Part shown: positions 24,232 to 33,794 of the stretch, in pieces
How the letters are laid out: each line of letters starts with the position of its first letter
Numbering within the stretch: the first letter of the stretch is position 1
Translations under genes and position numbers: made by a program
The notes under the pieces: model-generated
The model's input: only the letters and a program-made list of their open reading frames with translations
What the model was told of the DNA's origin: nothing
Database searches by the model: none
DNA from: Bigelowiella natans CCMP2755
Taxonomy: Eukaryota > Cercozoa > Chlorarachniophyceae
Direction of reading: 5' to 3'
Length of the DNA stretch: 59,601 nt
NCBI GenBank assembly: GCA_000320545.1
Contig: ADNK01001597.1
Location: 1 to 59,601, forward strand

Positions 24232-25498
24232 GAACAACAGTGATGGGCGATCTGTGGGATGCGAACAATACCCAACGTCGGAAAAGTCGGAGCGTTAGAC
24301 GAAATTGTTACAAATTTACTTTGGCTCTATTGCTGTTGTGACTCCTTTTGCTGCAGCGTCTTCGTATCTATTGGAAAAGACGATAAGGAACATGCGATTG
24401 GGAAGAAGCAACAATTTACGTATAGAAGCAGCTCTTCTTTTAAACGACTTGCAATGTTTCCCCCTTCTTCTTCTCCCCCCTTCCTTCCACACGCCAACTT
24501 CAAACCCCTTCTATAGCCGATGCTACACCTGCTCTTAGCTTCTTTGGTCATCTCTACCGCGATGTCGCTAGCGCTAACCTACGAATTGAATTGTAATTTC
24601 ACTTTGAGGAAGTATCAGCTCCCTTCGGAAGATATTTCCAGAACATCTCACTATCCTCCCGCGAAAATATGAACGTACCTCTGCCCCCTTGAGAGCGAGG
24701 GGGATTGTAAGACTTCCGGTCCCACACCCAGCATCGCACACGCTCTTGCCCTGAACTCCACCATCCATCTCGAGCCAGTTAAGCACCTATGGTGAAGACA
24801 GGGAACATGGAACGTCGAGGTGTGCATGTTGGCGCGGTTCCGCCGTATCAGGTGACGCATTTTTCGTGTAATTCTTTACAATCACCTTGTCTACTGTTAC
24901 AGCGTGGCCATCGCGGATGTCCAATTGAACCTGTTCGCCCAAAAATCATGGAAAGAACCAGGATGAAACTCAGGTCTACACTTATTCCGCAGCAACTACT
25001 ACTCTGATGAGCGTTCAGAAGATAACTATTTGTTGATTTCGGACCTTGTTAACTTCATCAGTCTCCCCATAGATCTTTCTCCATCTGGTCCATATCATTG
25101 GGTGGGTTATGATTTATCCCCTCTATAGTGCTCACGGTATTGTATTTACCTCTCAAAGCCTTCCCCGTTAAAGTAGTTCGCAACGGATTGCATCTCATCA
25201 CCTCCGGCAGCCTAGTAATGATATAGGGGGTGTTCATTTTCGCGTGGGTGAATTCATTGTTGACTGCGACTCACTGCTGTCATTTCCTGTCGGCGCTTTT
25301 CCGGGTCAAGGAACTGAACGGCAAGGAGTCCTGATAAGGGAAGAAACGAAGTATATCACGTGTTTGTTAACCGATCACTAGGGATGGCATACCTGCGATG
25401 GCGAGAGGCACGCCCTGTGTTATAACAGTAGTTCCCAGATCCATTTCGCTCACCTGGTTGGCCATAATTGAACTTAAAAAACGATAGCCACTCTCTCC

Positions 25499-25535
<37 letters not shown>

Positions 25536-26214
25536 CCTCCCTCTCTGTCTCTCTCTCCCTCTCTCAATCTCCACGTTTGTTTCCAATGGTATATGGTAAA
25601 AATTAGAGATAGTATTCAGTTGGTGCCCTCCCGTGATAGCATCTACCTCTTGCAGCCTCTGTGCATGATCTTGAGCAACAGCTGCACTTGTAAGAAGGGA
25701 TGCAGGGATAAGACCGGCAGAAGCCAAGGCAGTGGCAGATTTAAGCTGGCTCGCTCTCATTTTAGCACACATCTTTGTGTTAATTCGACGAGGAGACATC
25801 AGCAATGGCCTCGAAGTCAAGGAGCGGCCCTGAAAGTCAATGTGTTTAGCAAGCTGAGTCTATTCGAATGTCGTGGAGGATGAGAGCTGCGCTGCTTGTT
25901 GGAAAATATGGGAACGAGTGACATCATCAAGAAGTCTTTGAACACACGAAGAAATCTCATTTTCCCGGTTCTCGTCTTCGTCTGAACGGTGTGGTACCCC
26001 TGTCGAGGTACCCCATCCTTCCCCAAGCCTTAAATATTTATCACTAGATGTGTCTTAAGATCATTGATACAACCTGTGTCTTTGTTCCAGCTGAAACGTT
26101 CTGATTTCTTGCTGTATAAGTGGACAAAGTAGCCAACAGAACACAGGAAACGAGTCCAAGGAGGATGAGAGAGAGACGCATTGGGTTGGAACCACTGGTA
26201 GCCATTTTCCACAA
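23597..26214 (-). CDS. ChlM: Magnesium-protoporphyrin IX methyltransferase, plastid-targeted
   Basis: ChlM transfers a methyl group from S-adenosylmethionine to the C13 propionate of Mg-protoporphyrin IX in chlorophyll synthesis. Twelve exons join in phase to 354 residues: 26074-26214, 25647-25829, 25393-25453, 25275-25330, 25150-25211, 25045-25084, 24886-24930, 24679-24786, 24529-24578, 24067-24154, 23901-23974 and 23597-23753. Marks in order are NYFNGEGFERWRKIYG, VQLDIRDGHAVTVDK, the SAM-binding loop VCDAGCGTGSLTIPLA, VSASDIAVEM, VVTCLDVMIHYP and LFPGPSKATRAYLH. The amino terminus carries a hydrophobic signal (LSLILLGLVSCVLLATLS) and then a basic Ser/Arg-rich stretch, as in secondary plastids. 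The upstream in-frame ATG at 26238 is less likely. The strand-opposite neighbour starts 278 bp away. Confidence 0.95.
24183..24229. repeat. (GT)n(GA)n microsatellite in a ChlM intron
   Basis: On the minus strand it reads CT then CA repeat, directly upstream of the acceptor at 24155, so it doubles as polypyrimidine tract. Confidence 0.9.
25501..25565. repeat. (CT)n microsatellite in a ChlM intron
   Basis: Imperfect CT/CCCT repeat between the exons 25393-25453 and 25647-25829. Confidence 0.9.
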
Positions 26215-26491
26215 GAGGACTTTTGAATGAAATCGCATGTGATTTCATGCCTGCGACAACTGAACGATCAAAGTGATTTGCACCACAAATTCCACTCAGG
26301 AATTCTTGTCGCGAGCTTTGACTATGCGTACACCTTCCCGCCAAAAGGGAAGCTTGCGATTTTAATTTTGATCAACTGAAAACAAGCTGTCGTTGAGAAA
26401 TTTTCTTGTGAATTTTCACAGGTATTACCCAAGAAGATTGGTTTGCAAAAGTCAATCTTTCTTTCTTCAGATTCCGAAGTATCGCTTCGCC
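26215..26491. promoter_or_regulatory. Divergent promoter, ChlM and the 26492 gene
   Basis: The two start codons face away from each other across 277 bp. CTGCGACAAC at 26251-26260 contains the 8-mer seen near other starts here, 37 bp from the ChlM ATG. No TATA box was identified with confidence. Confidence 0.45.
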
Positions 26492-27409
26492 ATGCACGAA
26501 TGTTCCCTTATCCTCCTTGCATCACTTAGCTTCTCTCTCCACATCAACGCTGGCAACATAGATACGCGGTATGTAGTTCGGATAGAAATCGAAGGAATGA
26601 GCGAAATGAGCAATGGCGCAAGTACTACGGAGATAACGCTGATGGGAACGACTTTTATCTCATCGAACGGCTTCGCAACCTTCTCGCACATTCCATTCGA
26701 CGAAACTTCGTCCTCGACCCTAAGATTCGCAGAAGTGCTTATAAAATGGGATTTCCAAGGTGTTCAATGGCACGAATACTTTCCACTACTCTTAGGTGAC
26801 GAACCAGTAATATTCGGCAGAGTTTCTCTTACCTCGCTTATGATGAGGCATATGAACAATCGAACTAAGCCGAAAGATTCAGGAAATCAAATTTCTAAGA
26901 ACTACTTTATTTCGAACGTCACTGGCAAAAAAAGACATTCATATGATCTCATAGATCCGAAGAGCATTGTAGCAGCGATCATAATTTTCATTTCACTAAT
27001 TTCCTTCATTGGTTTGAGTCTAGAAGAGTCGAATCATAGCAAAGAATCAAAGGTCTTCGGGCAGGGTTCTGATTTTTCTTCACGTGAGATCACAAGAAGA
27101 CAAAGCCAATTATCAGAGGATTCGATCATTTTTAATCCGCAAGCAAGATCACAAGACCTGATCCAACGACAGCAGGAATCCAATGGGAGCAAACTATCTG
27201 TAGAGAATACTATCCACTATGGAGTTTGCATGAATGCTGATTCCTTTGAGACAGTGCAGATAGAAGAGATGTGCAAAGTTGACACTGAAAGTAGTGGCAT
27301 CCACAGTCGAAGCAGAAAGGAAATAATTTGGGAAAAATTTCTGAGACACACTAATCGCGTACACGAGAAAAACAGTGCACCCATGGTAACGTTTATGATG
27401 ACACATTAG
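26492..27409 (+). CDS. Single-exon type I membrane protein, function unknown
   Basis: From ATG 26492 the frame gives 305 residues without introns, unlike its neighbours. The start (MHECSLILLASLSFSLHINA) looks like a signal peptide. A beta-rich segment of about 100 residues follows, then a transmembrane helix (SIVAAIIIFISLISFIGLSL) near residues 165-185 and a polar, Ser/Gln-rich tail. NRT and NVT sequons lie before the membrane segment. The frame is open upstream to 26393, but only from a TTG. The layout recalls small ER membrane proteins such as EMC7 (signal, beta-sandwich, one helix, cytosolic tail), yet I see no sequence motif that proves it. It shares a divergent promoter with ChlM. Confidence 0.6.
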   Translation: MHECSLILLASLSFSLHINAGNIDTRYVVRIEIEGMSEMSNGASTTEITLMGTTFISSNGFATFSHIPFDETSSSTLRFAEVLIKWDFQGVQWHEYFPLLLGDEPVIFGRVSLTSLMMRHMNNRTKPKDSGNQISKNYFISNVTGKKRHSYDLIDPKSIVAAIIIFISLISFIGLSLEESNHSKESKVFGQGSDFSSREITRRQSQLSEDSIIFNPQARSQDLIQRQQESNGSKLSVENTIHYGVCMNADSFETVQIEEMCKVDTESSGIHSRSRKEIIWEKFLRHTNRVHEKNSAPMVTFMMTH

Positions 27410-27644
27410 CTTTCACTTGCAATGTGTACATGCACTAATAATGCTGTGCTAGCTAGCTAGATGTCATCTAGATTTTTTTGAGAGTTTTGATACAATTTTC
27501 AAATGCATTCATGTGATTGAAGCCATGCTACAGCGAAGCGAACACAGTGAAAAGGCGCACATGCATGTGTGCGCTGCTACATGGAAGCAATTGGGCACTG
27601 AGCAAGGATGCACCGCCAGCCAATGACTGCGGTGATCAAACGTA
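27410..27644. other. Short intergenic spacer
   Basis: It lies between two converging genes. It contains CTAGCTAGCTAG near 27450 and GC-rich sequence. Nothing else was recognised. Confidence 0.5.
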
Positions 27645-28572
27645 CTAAGAGTCACATTCTACTAGCCAAACTCCATTGAGTTCATCAAAAGAAACACCAC
27701 GAAGCAGTAGATCTTCAATGTCGTGACCCCAAATGCCGTACTTCCCGTTAGTCTTGCGCCTGACGTACGTGTACACACAAGCACATAACACCCTGTGGAG
27801 TATTTTCTTGGGCTTGCCGCAATCTGTGTCGCATCAGCTATTTTACGTAAGTTTGTATAGACAAGACAAGTAACCTGTTTTGCAACACATCCTGGGCCGT
27901 GTGAGCTGGCACTGTCATGGACTCGTGCTCCTCTCTGTACATCGTCCGATGGCATTCTGCGACTTTGTTTGCAAGTTCTAGTCGCGAGAAACCATTATTT
28001 CCGTTTGAATGAAGACTAAATATTGCCTCAACACGAACAGGATAATCAATAACCAGGGTAATCTTAGATTCAAGTATGACAATTTCGTCCTTGTTCCGTA
28101 AATTGACTGTGTCCTGGGCGCAGCCGAGCTCGTCAAGTGCAACATACGGGGACGGACTGTCACCTTCGTCCTTAGCATTGTCAACTTCAAAGGTTATCTA
28201 CATGTTCGTAGAAAGGAGAGAAATAAGAGAATACTTACTAAAATCAAACAGGAAAGGTAGCACATAACTACGACAAAAAGGGTTTCGTTCAACCGTGCGT
28301 GTGATCCTTCTTCTCGGAGGGACAAAGATTCTACCAGAGCCACGCCTGTGAACCACGAGAATGATGCTGAGAGCAGCAGCCAAACCTAGGCTATTCACCA
28401 GTGTTTTCATATTTATCTCATCAGCCATAAGTCCAAGAGACAAGGCTCCTCCCAAGACAGCGAAAGCAGCGATAAGCTTCCCCACCATTACCGAAAAGTG
28501 AGTCGGAAGTCCAGGAAATGACGTAAAGCTGAACCTCAGGAATCTAAGGTCAATTATATATTGCGACATCAT
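27645..28572 (-). CDS. Conserved-looking membrane protein of unknown function
   Basis: Three exons, 28239-28572, 27875-28184 and 27645-27792, join in phase to 263 residues. Two hydrophobic segments lie near residues 30-75 (LIAAFAVLGGALSLGLMA and LVNSLGLAAALSIILVV), followed by a basic stretch. The soluble rest ends with KTNGKYGIWGHDIEDLLLRG, a densely patterned block that looks like a conserved motif, though I cannot attach a named family. Two start codons are adjacent (28572 and 28569). The gene is head to head with the lumenal FKBP gene, 143 bp apart, which hints at shared regulation and perhaps a plastid role, but that is inference only. Confidence 0.6.
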
Positions 28573-28715
28573 GATTTTGGTTTTACGTGATGGAGATCTA
28601 CCGGCAATATTATGTCCATAGTTTCCGGTGTGCGACAATGAGCATAAGTTAATGTTGTTGTCGCAGGGAGAAAACAGTCATTGTCGTCAATTGCCAAAAC
28701 CAGGGAGAACCAGCA
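28573..28715. promoter_or_regulatory. Divergent promoter, 27645-28572 gene and FKBP
   Basis: The 8-mer occurs here as an inverted pair, TGCGACAA at 28631-28638 and TTGTCGCA at 28658-28665. A near match, TGCGACAT, lies at 28562 over the minus-strand start. The spacing suits a bidirectional promoter. Confidence 0.5.
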
Positions 28716-30475
28716 ATGACCCTCCCCCGTCGACGTCGACGTGCAACTGCATTACACCCACTCTCAGCCGCCATCGTCTGTGCCCTTCTTGTTTTTCTCG
28801 CCCTCAATAACTTCATTGGATCCACTCCAACCCTCGCCTCACTTACTCCTAAATCGAAGCTCGTCTCCATTGCTGCCAATAGACGAGGACTTCTGATTGG
28901 GGGGCTTTCCACTTTTGTCGCTTCGGCCCAAAGTATTTAACTGTGGTGGCGGATACATTTAGATTGCTAATTTAGGGGATTATGAAACTGAATATTTATG
29001 TGTATACTTTTGACCGCGCGTCAGAGAAGGGGGGTGGTAAGGGCGAGAGGGGGAACGGTGAAAGAAGAGGAGGACACGTATGAAGGGGGAGATTCGTGGA
29101 AAATAGAGGATTGCCACGGAACTTCTTCTTAATATTCTGTGTAAATTTTTCGATAATCGTTTATATCATTTTGATTGATACTATACACGTTACGGTACAT
29201 GATGTGTATTTTAGCTTTGCTTTCGAAAGCTGACGAGGGTGCCACCTTACAGTTTGAGTCGATGGAGGTTCGCATTTTTAAGCTAAAACATATCAATTTT
29301 GATTCCTGAGATAAGATTTTTGAAGGCTCTGAAGGGAAAAGATTATGGAAAATCGCGAATGAAGTTTTCTGATTTCGTTCAATCCCCCACGGGTCTTCAA
29401 TACAAGGACATGCGGGTACCTCCACAAACATAAATTTTCGTATTGTACTACTGCCATTATGCATTTAAACTGTATATCATGCTTGAATGCTACAGATGGG
29501 GTCTGGGAAGAGCCCATCTAAAGGAGATGAATGCATCATAGACTGGAGTGGATACACGATAGGTAATATTCAGCACCTAACTAGAATACAATTCGCGCAT
29601 CGATCATAACTTGATTTCCCACGGAAGGCTACTATGGGCGTCCATTTGAGGCCAGGGATAAGGTATTAAAAAATATCAAACAATGCTAAACACCAATCTA
29701 AGACTAAGATGAATCGCAGGCAAAGGGGGGAGATTTCACAGGAAATGAAAAGGAGTTGTTCCGTTTCCAGCTCGGGGAAAACACGGTCAGAAAGAGGACT
29801 GATAAGTGAAAAATAGTATGATGGCCGTAGAATAGGGATATTGTTAAGATGTGATATGGTGTAGAACGCTAGATATCAAGCATCTTCAAAGGAGTATGAA
29901 AAAATTCAAGGCAGACTGATCTCCGTTATCCTCGTGTGTTTGGGGAAATTAATTGGCATTGGAATCTAGGCTTTCAAATGACCTGCGATATGATGATCTC
30001 GTGTTCTAGGTGATCCCAGCGTTTGAAGAGGCTCTTCAGGGAATGAAAGAAGGCGGGTAAATATCATTTTGTGAAAGGGTTTTGATAAAGATAATCAATG
30101 GTGGAGGATGCAGATCATTCGTACCAGCACAGCATATGGAGTCGTTTTAGCCTGGTATCATAATGATTCCTGTATGTATTAGGATTCGTCGTATTATCGT
30201 GCCCGTAGAGCTGGGCTACCCGGACAACGATATGAAGAAAAAAGGACCCAGACCGACAACGTTCTCTGGAAAGCGTGCGCTAGGATTTGTGCTGGAGAAT
30301 CAGGTGGCTTGCTCATTCGTTTGTCAGTCTTTGAATCGATTGCTGGAGATGCCCCCTGCTCAGCCTTAATCTGAAACACAATATTGATTAATATAAATCA
30401 TATATTTCTCAGGGAATGATCGACAAGACGTTGCTGTTTGATATTGAGTTAATAAAAGTTAAAAACCCTAAGTGA
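28716..30475 (+). CDS. Thylakoid-lumen FKBP-type peptidyl-prolyl isomerase
   Basis: FKBP isomerases catalyse cis-trans rotation at proline and help fold or assemble lumenal proteins. Exons: first from 28716 (border near 28915-28932), 29365-29415, 29496-29562, 29628-29662, 29720-29785, 30010-30056, 30183-30303 and 30413-30475. The mature part reads GLQYKDM, GDECIIDWSGYTIG, YYGRPFEARDK, VIPAFEEALQGMKEGG, IRRIIVPVELGYP, TFSGKRALGFVLENQ and IDKTLLFDIELIK. This matches the lumenal plant subgroup that ends in DKTLLFD(I/V)EL (FKBP17/20-like). The first exon encodes basic residues, a hydrophobic segment (AAIVCALLVFLALNNF), then NRRGLLIGGLSTF, a twin-arginine motif for lumen import. The join of exon 1 to 29365 is unresolved and a small exon may be missing. 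Confidence 0.9.
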
Positions 30476-31146
30476 ATGGGCTGACGAGTTTCTCCGCAGA
30501 TTTTTGGTAATTCGTACGTTTTGAAATGAACTGGAATGTTTCCCTGATTGACTTGTAATATAACGACATGGGTAATCTTACGTTTATGGATCTATGGGAA
30601 ATGGCTACTTAACTCACATGCAACGACAGATTATATTGACTAAGTGACGTCGCGTGCGGTTTTTGACTCTGATGTTGCTCGGCTGCATGCCAGCTACGCT
30701 GGCTCGCTGGCTTGTGGTCCAAAGCGCACCAACATCACACGCAGCCATTGAGTGCGGCGGTGAGGTTTGCCTGCTTACAACGCGCTTGCAAGCTCACCGG
30801 GATAATTGTACATGAGTGATATAGAGTGTGTGCGTGTGTATATGTGTTTGTGCACGTGTAAGAGAGGGAAGGTGATAGAGTAACTATCATTGTTTTCATG
30901 CGCTTGCGCACTGCTGCACATATATGCTATAGAATGCCTGGGGTGATCGCTCATGTTTACACAGCTAGACATGCAAGATGGATTTAATCAATCAATTGAA
31001 TTTGATCAATGGTCATCCTTATGTAGCTGTGCAAAGCAGCGGCTATACAGCGCTAGACATGTATAATGTCAATAAATCTTACAAAACATGATTATTTAAG
31101 GCGTTATGCATTTTCAACAACAGTATACACAAATATTATTGATTTC
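30476..31146. other. Intergenic spacer with a LINE 3' fragment
   Basis: It lies between the FKBP stop and the MsrB stop. GC-rich CTGGCTCGCTGG-type sequence spans 30650-30790, and a truncated LINE end lies at 31005-31058. No gene was seen. Confidence 0.5.
31005..31058 (-). repeat. Truncated LINE 3' end, copy A
   Basis: The plus strand reads ATGGTCATCC, then TATGTAGCTGTGCAAAGCAG and CGGCTATACAGCGCTAG. This matches the last codons and tail of the LINE frame at 47177, with a third copy at 47067. Only the extreme end is present, as expected from 5'-truncated insertions. Confidence 0.6.
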
Positions 31147-32090
31147 TTAATTGCTACTATTCGTCCGTGGGACGAAAGTAAGCGCTGCACCGTTGCAACA
31201 GTGACGAAGATGCGTTGGCTTCGGACCATCCGGAAACACATGGCCGAGATGTCCATGACAAGAAGCGCAGAGAATTTCTGTGCGAACCTAAAAAATGCAA
31301 AATATTTAATTAAATATCACCGCCCAATTTCCACGCTGTAGGATAACAATTTTATCATAAATCCTGAGTTGCGCAAGTTCATATATGATAACAGGTGAAT
31401 ATCACGATTTAACAAACTGGGATTCTTGATGACCATAAAATGGCTTTTATCTGTCTTCGTTACCACAGCTCCAGGGATGCTATCGAAGAAACTGATGGAA
31501 AGATGTGGAATATCAGCTTATCGGAGGAGAGTCCCTGAGTGGGCGCGAGAAAGGAATCTTATCCATCTCTCCAGATTGGCTTTCATATGTCGTTGAAAAC
31601 CTTGGCCATCCAGTACCAGAGTTGTACTTGTCAGATGACTTGAACAATGGGGTATTACAGCCAGCGCAATGATACACCCCGTCCTTCTTGTTGAAGTTAT
31701 ATTCGTGGCTTCCTATTCAAAAAAGTCACATAGAATTCAAAAAGAGAGCAAAGAAATATTTCTGGCTATTTTCTTGCACAGCTTTGGATCCACACAAAAC
31801 GGCGACACAACCTGGAGGCTCTGTGCCATGTGCACGGAGGATCGTGAAAGTTTCCTCTCCAAGTTCATCAAACCATTCTTCGTCAGTCTTATCTATTGGT
31901 GCCTAGAACATATTATCAAACCGTAGAGATTAAGACAGGTTCGCGAGGAAGTATGGGGCGGTACCGTTTCCCCAGGTCTGAGTTCCCGGATGTTGTCTCC
32001 CGTGACGGTGGAAAACAATCGGTTTGCGAATTGTAGACGTTTTCCTGCCATGACGTTCGCGCGCATTATTCCTAGTCTGGACCTTGCCAT
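31147..32090 (-). CDS. MSRB: Peptide methionine-R-sulfoxide reductase
   Basis: MsrB reduces the R form of methionine sulfoxide, repairing oxidised proteins. Exons 31965-32090, 31812-31902, 31601-31712, 31464-31491 (a 28-nt microexon) and 31147-31287 join in phase to 165 residues. They show [15 protein letters not shown], the zinc pair [39 protein letters not shown] with the second zinc pair, and the catalytic cysteine in [10 protein letters not shown] (usual RYCINS). ATG 32090 gives an Arg-rich, acid-free leader ([17 protein letters not shown]) like a mitochondrial presequence. An in-frame ATG at 32216 would add 42 residues with a short hydrophobic run, so an alternative destination is possible. 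MsrA starts 364 bp away on the other strand. Confidence 0.94.
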
Positions 32091-32454
32091 CGTAGTTCTA
32101 AACACTAATTCAAAAGGGGAGTTCCATGCCAAACACACAATTAGTAATGCTGACGTCGCTACGCTCTTCTTTGGTGTATGATGTATCGATGCCCCTCCCA
32201 ATTCCACTTTCGCCATACAGCGGGTTGCAGAAACCGCGTATCATTTTGGCATTCACTGTGAGAGAGAACCTCGTGCGGCAGCTGTGGCCAAGGAGCGTGG
32301 CATGGTCGACGTGCGGATCACGAGGCGCTTCTAAACCAAGAGGAAATTTTACGCTGCGACATGGATAGTTTTGTTGTCGCAGTAATGTTAATCACGAAGA
32401 TTTCTTGGTTTTCTGCCGCCTGAATTATGAGAAAATCGGAAGCCACTAGGGGAG
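32091..32454. promoter_or_regulatory. Shared MsrB/MsrA promoter region
   Basis: The region separates two head-to-head methionine sulfoxide reductase genes. An inverted pair occurs at 32354-32382, CTGCGACA with TGTCGCAG, and includes TTGTCGCA at 32374-32381. It lies about 75 bp before the MsrA ATG. No TATA box was assigned. Confidence 0.55.
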
Positions 32455-33794
32455 ATGATCATCATCACCCTTCTACGAGTACTTCTCCCAGCCATCTCCC
32501 TGCTTCCCGGTGCTACTTCCATTGTGCCTTTTGGCTTCGAATACATTAGAAACCTCACGGCCCTTCAGTCAATGATTTACTTCCATTCCTCAGGAGTAAT
32601 GGCCGAGGGCACGGCAATTGATCTAACGGGAACTGCAGGCCAATCAGTGGTCATCGTGGCTGCTGGCTGCTTTTGGAGTGTAGAGTTAGCATTCCAGCGC
32701 CTTCCTGGAGTAACAAAAACGAGGTAAGGTACTTCGTATGTTCGCAATGCACGAGCATCCCCACCCCCCTTCCTCTCTGACACTGATAAAAAAATCAGAG
32801 TTGGATATGTCGGGGGAAACCTGGAAAATCCAACGTACAGTGACGTGGTTTCAGGGCGAACGGGTCATGCGGAGGCTGTTGAGGTATCTAATATATACCA
32901 AAACATAGAGCTAGGTAGAATTAGGGGGGGGATAACAAGTAAAATTAAGTGTTTTCACGAGTTTACCTCATGAAATAATGTAAATTAAAATTCAAAATGT
33001 ACAACATAAGCGTGTCTGTTAAACCATGATTGTCGCTTATTATACACCAGGTGACATTTGATTCGAGCATAGTAAGTCTTGGTCAAGTATTGGACTACTT
33101 TTTCCTGGTTAGCTCAAGATTATGTACTATGTTTGCCACTTGATAACAATGAGTTTTCGATAGATTCATGAGCCGACAACGGTGAATAGACAAGGAAATG
33201 ACGTCGGGACTCAATATCGATCTGCAATTTGGTTCCTAAACTTTTAACAATTGTGCAGTGTACAACTTGAATCGGAACACCTCACGATTCTATACGATTC
33301 CTTCGAGAAGGTATTCGCAGGAGACTGATGAAGAGACTGTCTTTGAAGCAAAAGATCGTGCACAAAAACGTTTAGGTTGCACATGATTTGAGATGGAAAA
33401 CCGCATATTTTCCTTTGTTTATCGTTGAAAATCACTATTCGTTCTGAGAACCTATGGCATATGCAATTTGAGACAAGGGCTGCTATTTTAACGGAACAAA
33501 GGTTCATCCCAGAAAGTGGTAACAGAGATAGATTTACTACGTACCGGAGCAAAACGCTTTTGGGATGCCGAGGATTACCACCAGCAGTATCTCGAAAAAG
33601 GAGGCCAGGTTGTTTCCTGTAAATCACCAACCACAAGCTTGTTTATAACCCTTCCCCCATCCTCTCTAGAGCTCTACGAAGGGAAAGTTGGATCCAATTC
33701 GTTGCTACGGCAATAGAGGTCAGATTTTCAGTGAATATGTATACCTTAAATCATGGAGATTAACCCGAGTTCGATCCGAAAAAACAATATTTTG
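32455..33794 (+). CDS. MSRA: Peptide methionine-S-sulfoxide reductase
   Basis: MsrA reduces the S form of methionine sulfoxide. Exons 32455-32723, 32799-32883 and 33051-33107 are firm, and one starting at 33164 is clear at its 5' side. They encode the active-site block AAGCFWSVELAFQ, VGYVGGNLENPTYSDV, SGRTGHAEAVE, VTFDSSIVS, and HEPTTVNRQGNDVGTQYRSA. An exon near 33486-33610 (VVTEIDLLRTGAKRFWDAEDYHQQYL) and a last one from 33670 (GKLDPIRCYG) complete the family pattern. The stretch 33235-33480 holds at least one more coding piece (ETDEETVFEAKDRAQK, from 33321), whose borders I cannot join in phase. The leader is hydrophobic (LLRVLLPAISLLPGATS), suggesting secretory or plastid entry. The end near 33794 assumes no further intron. 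Confidence 0.92.

Noticed and set aside
31066-31341. Plus-strand frame over the MsrB last exon
   Set aside because: The minus strand encodes the diagnostic zinc and catalytic cysteine motifs of MsrB.
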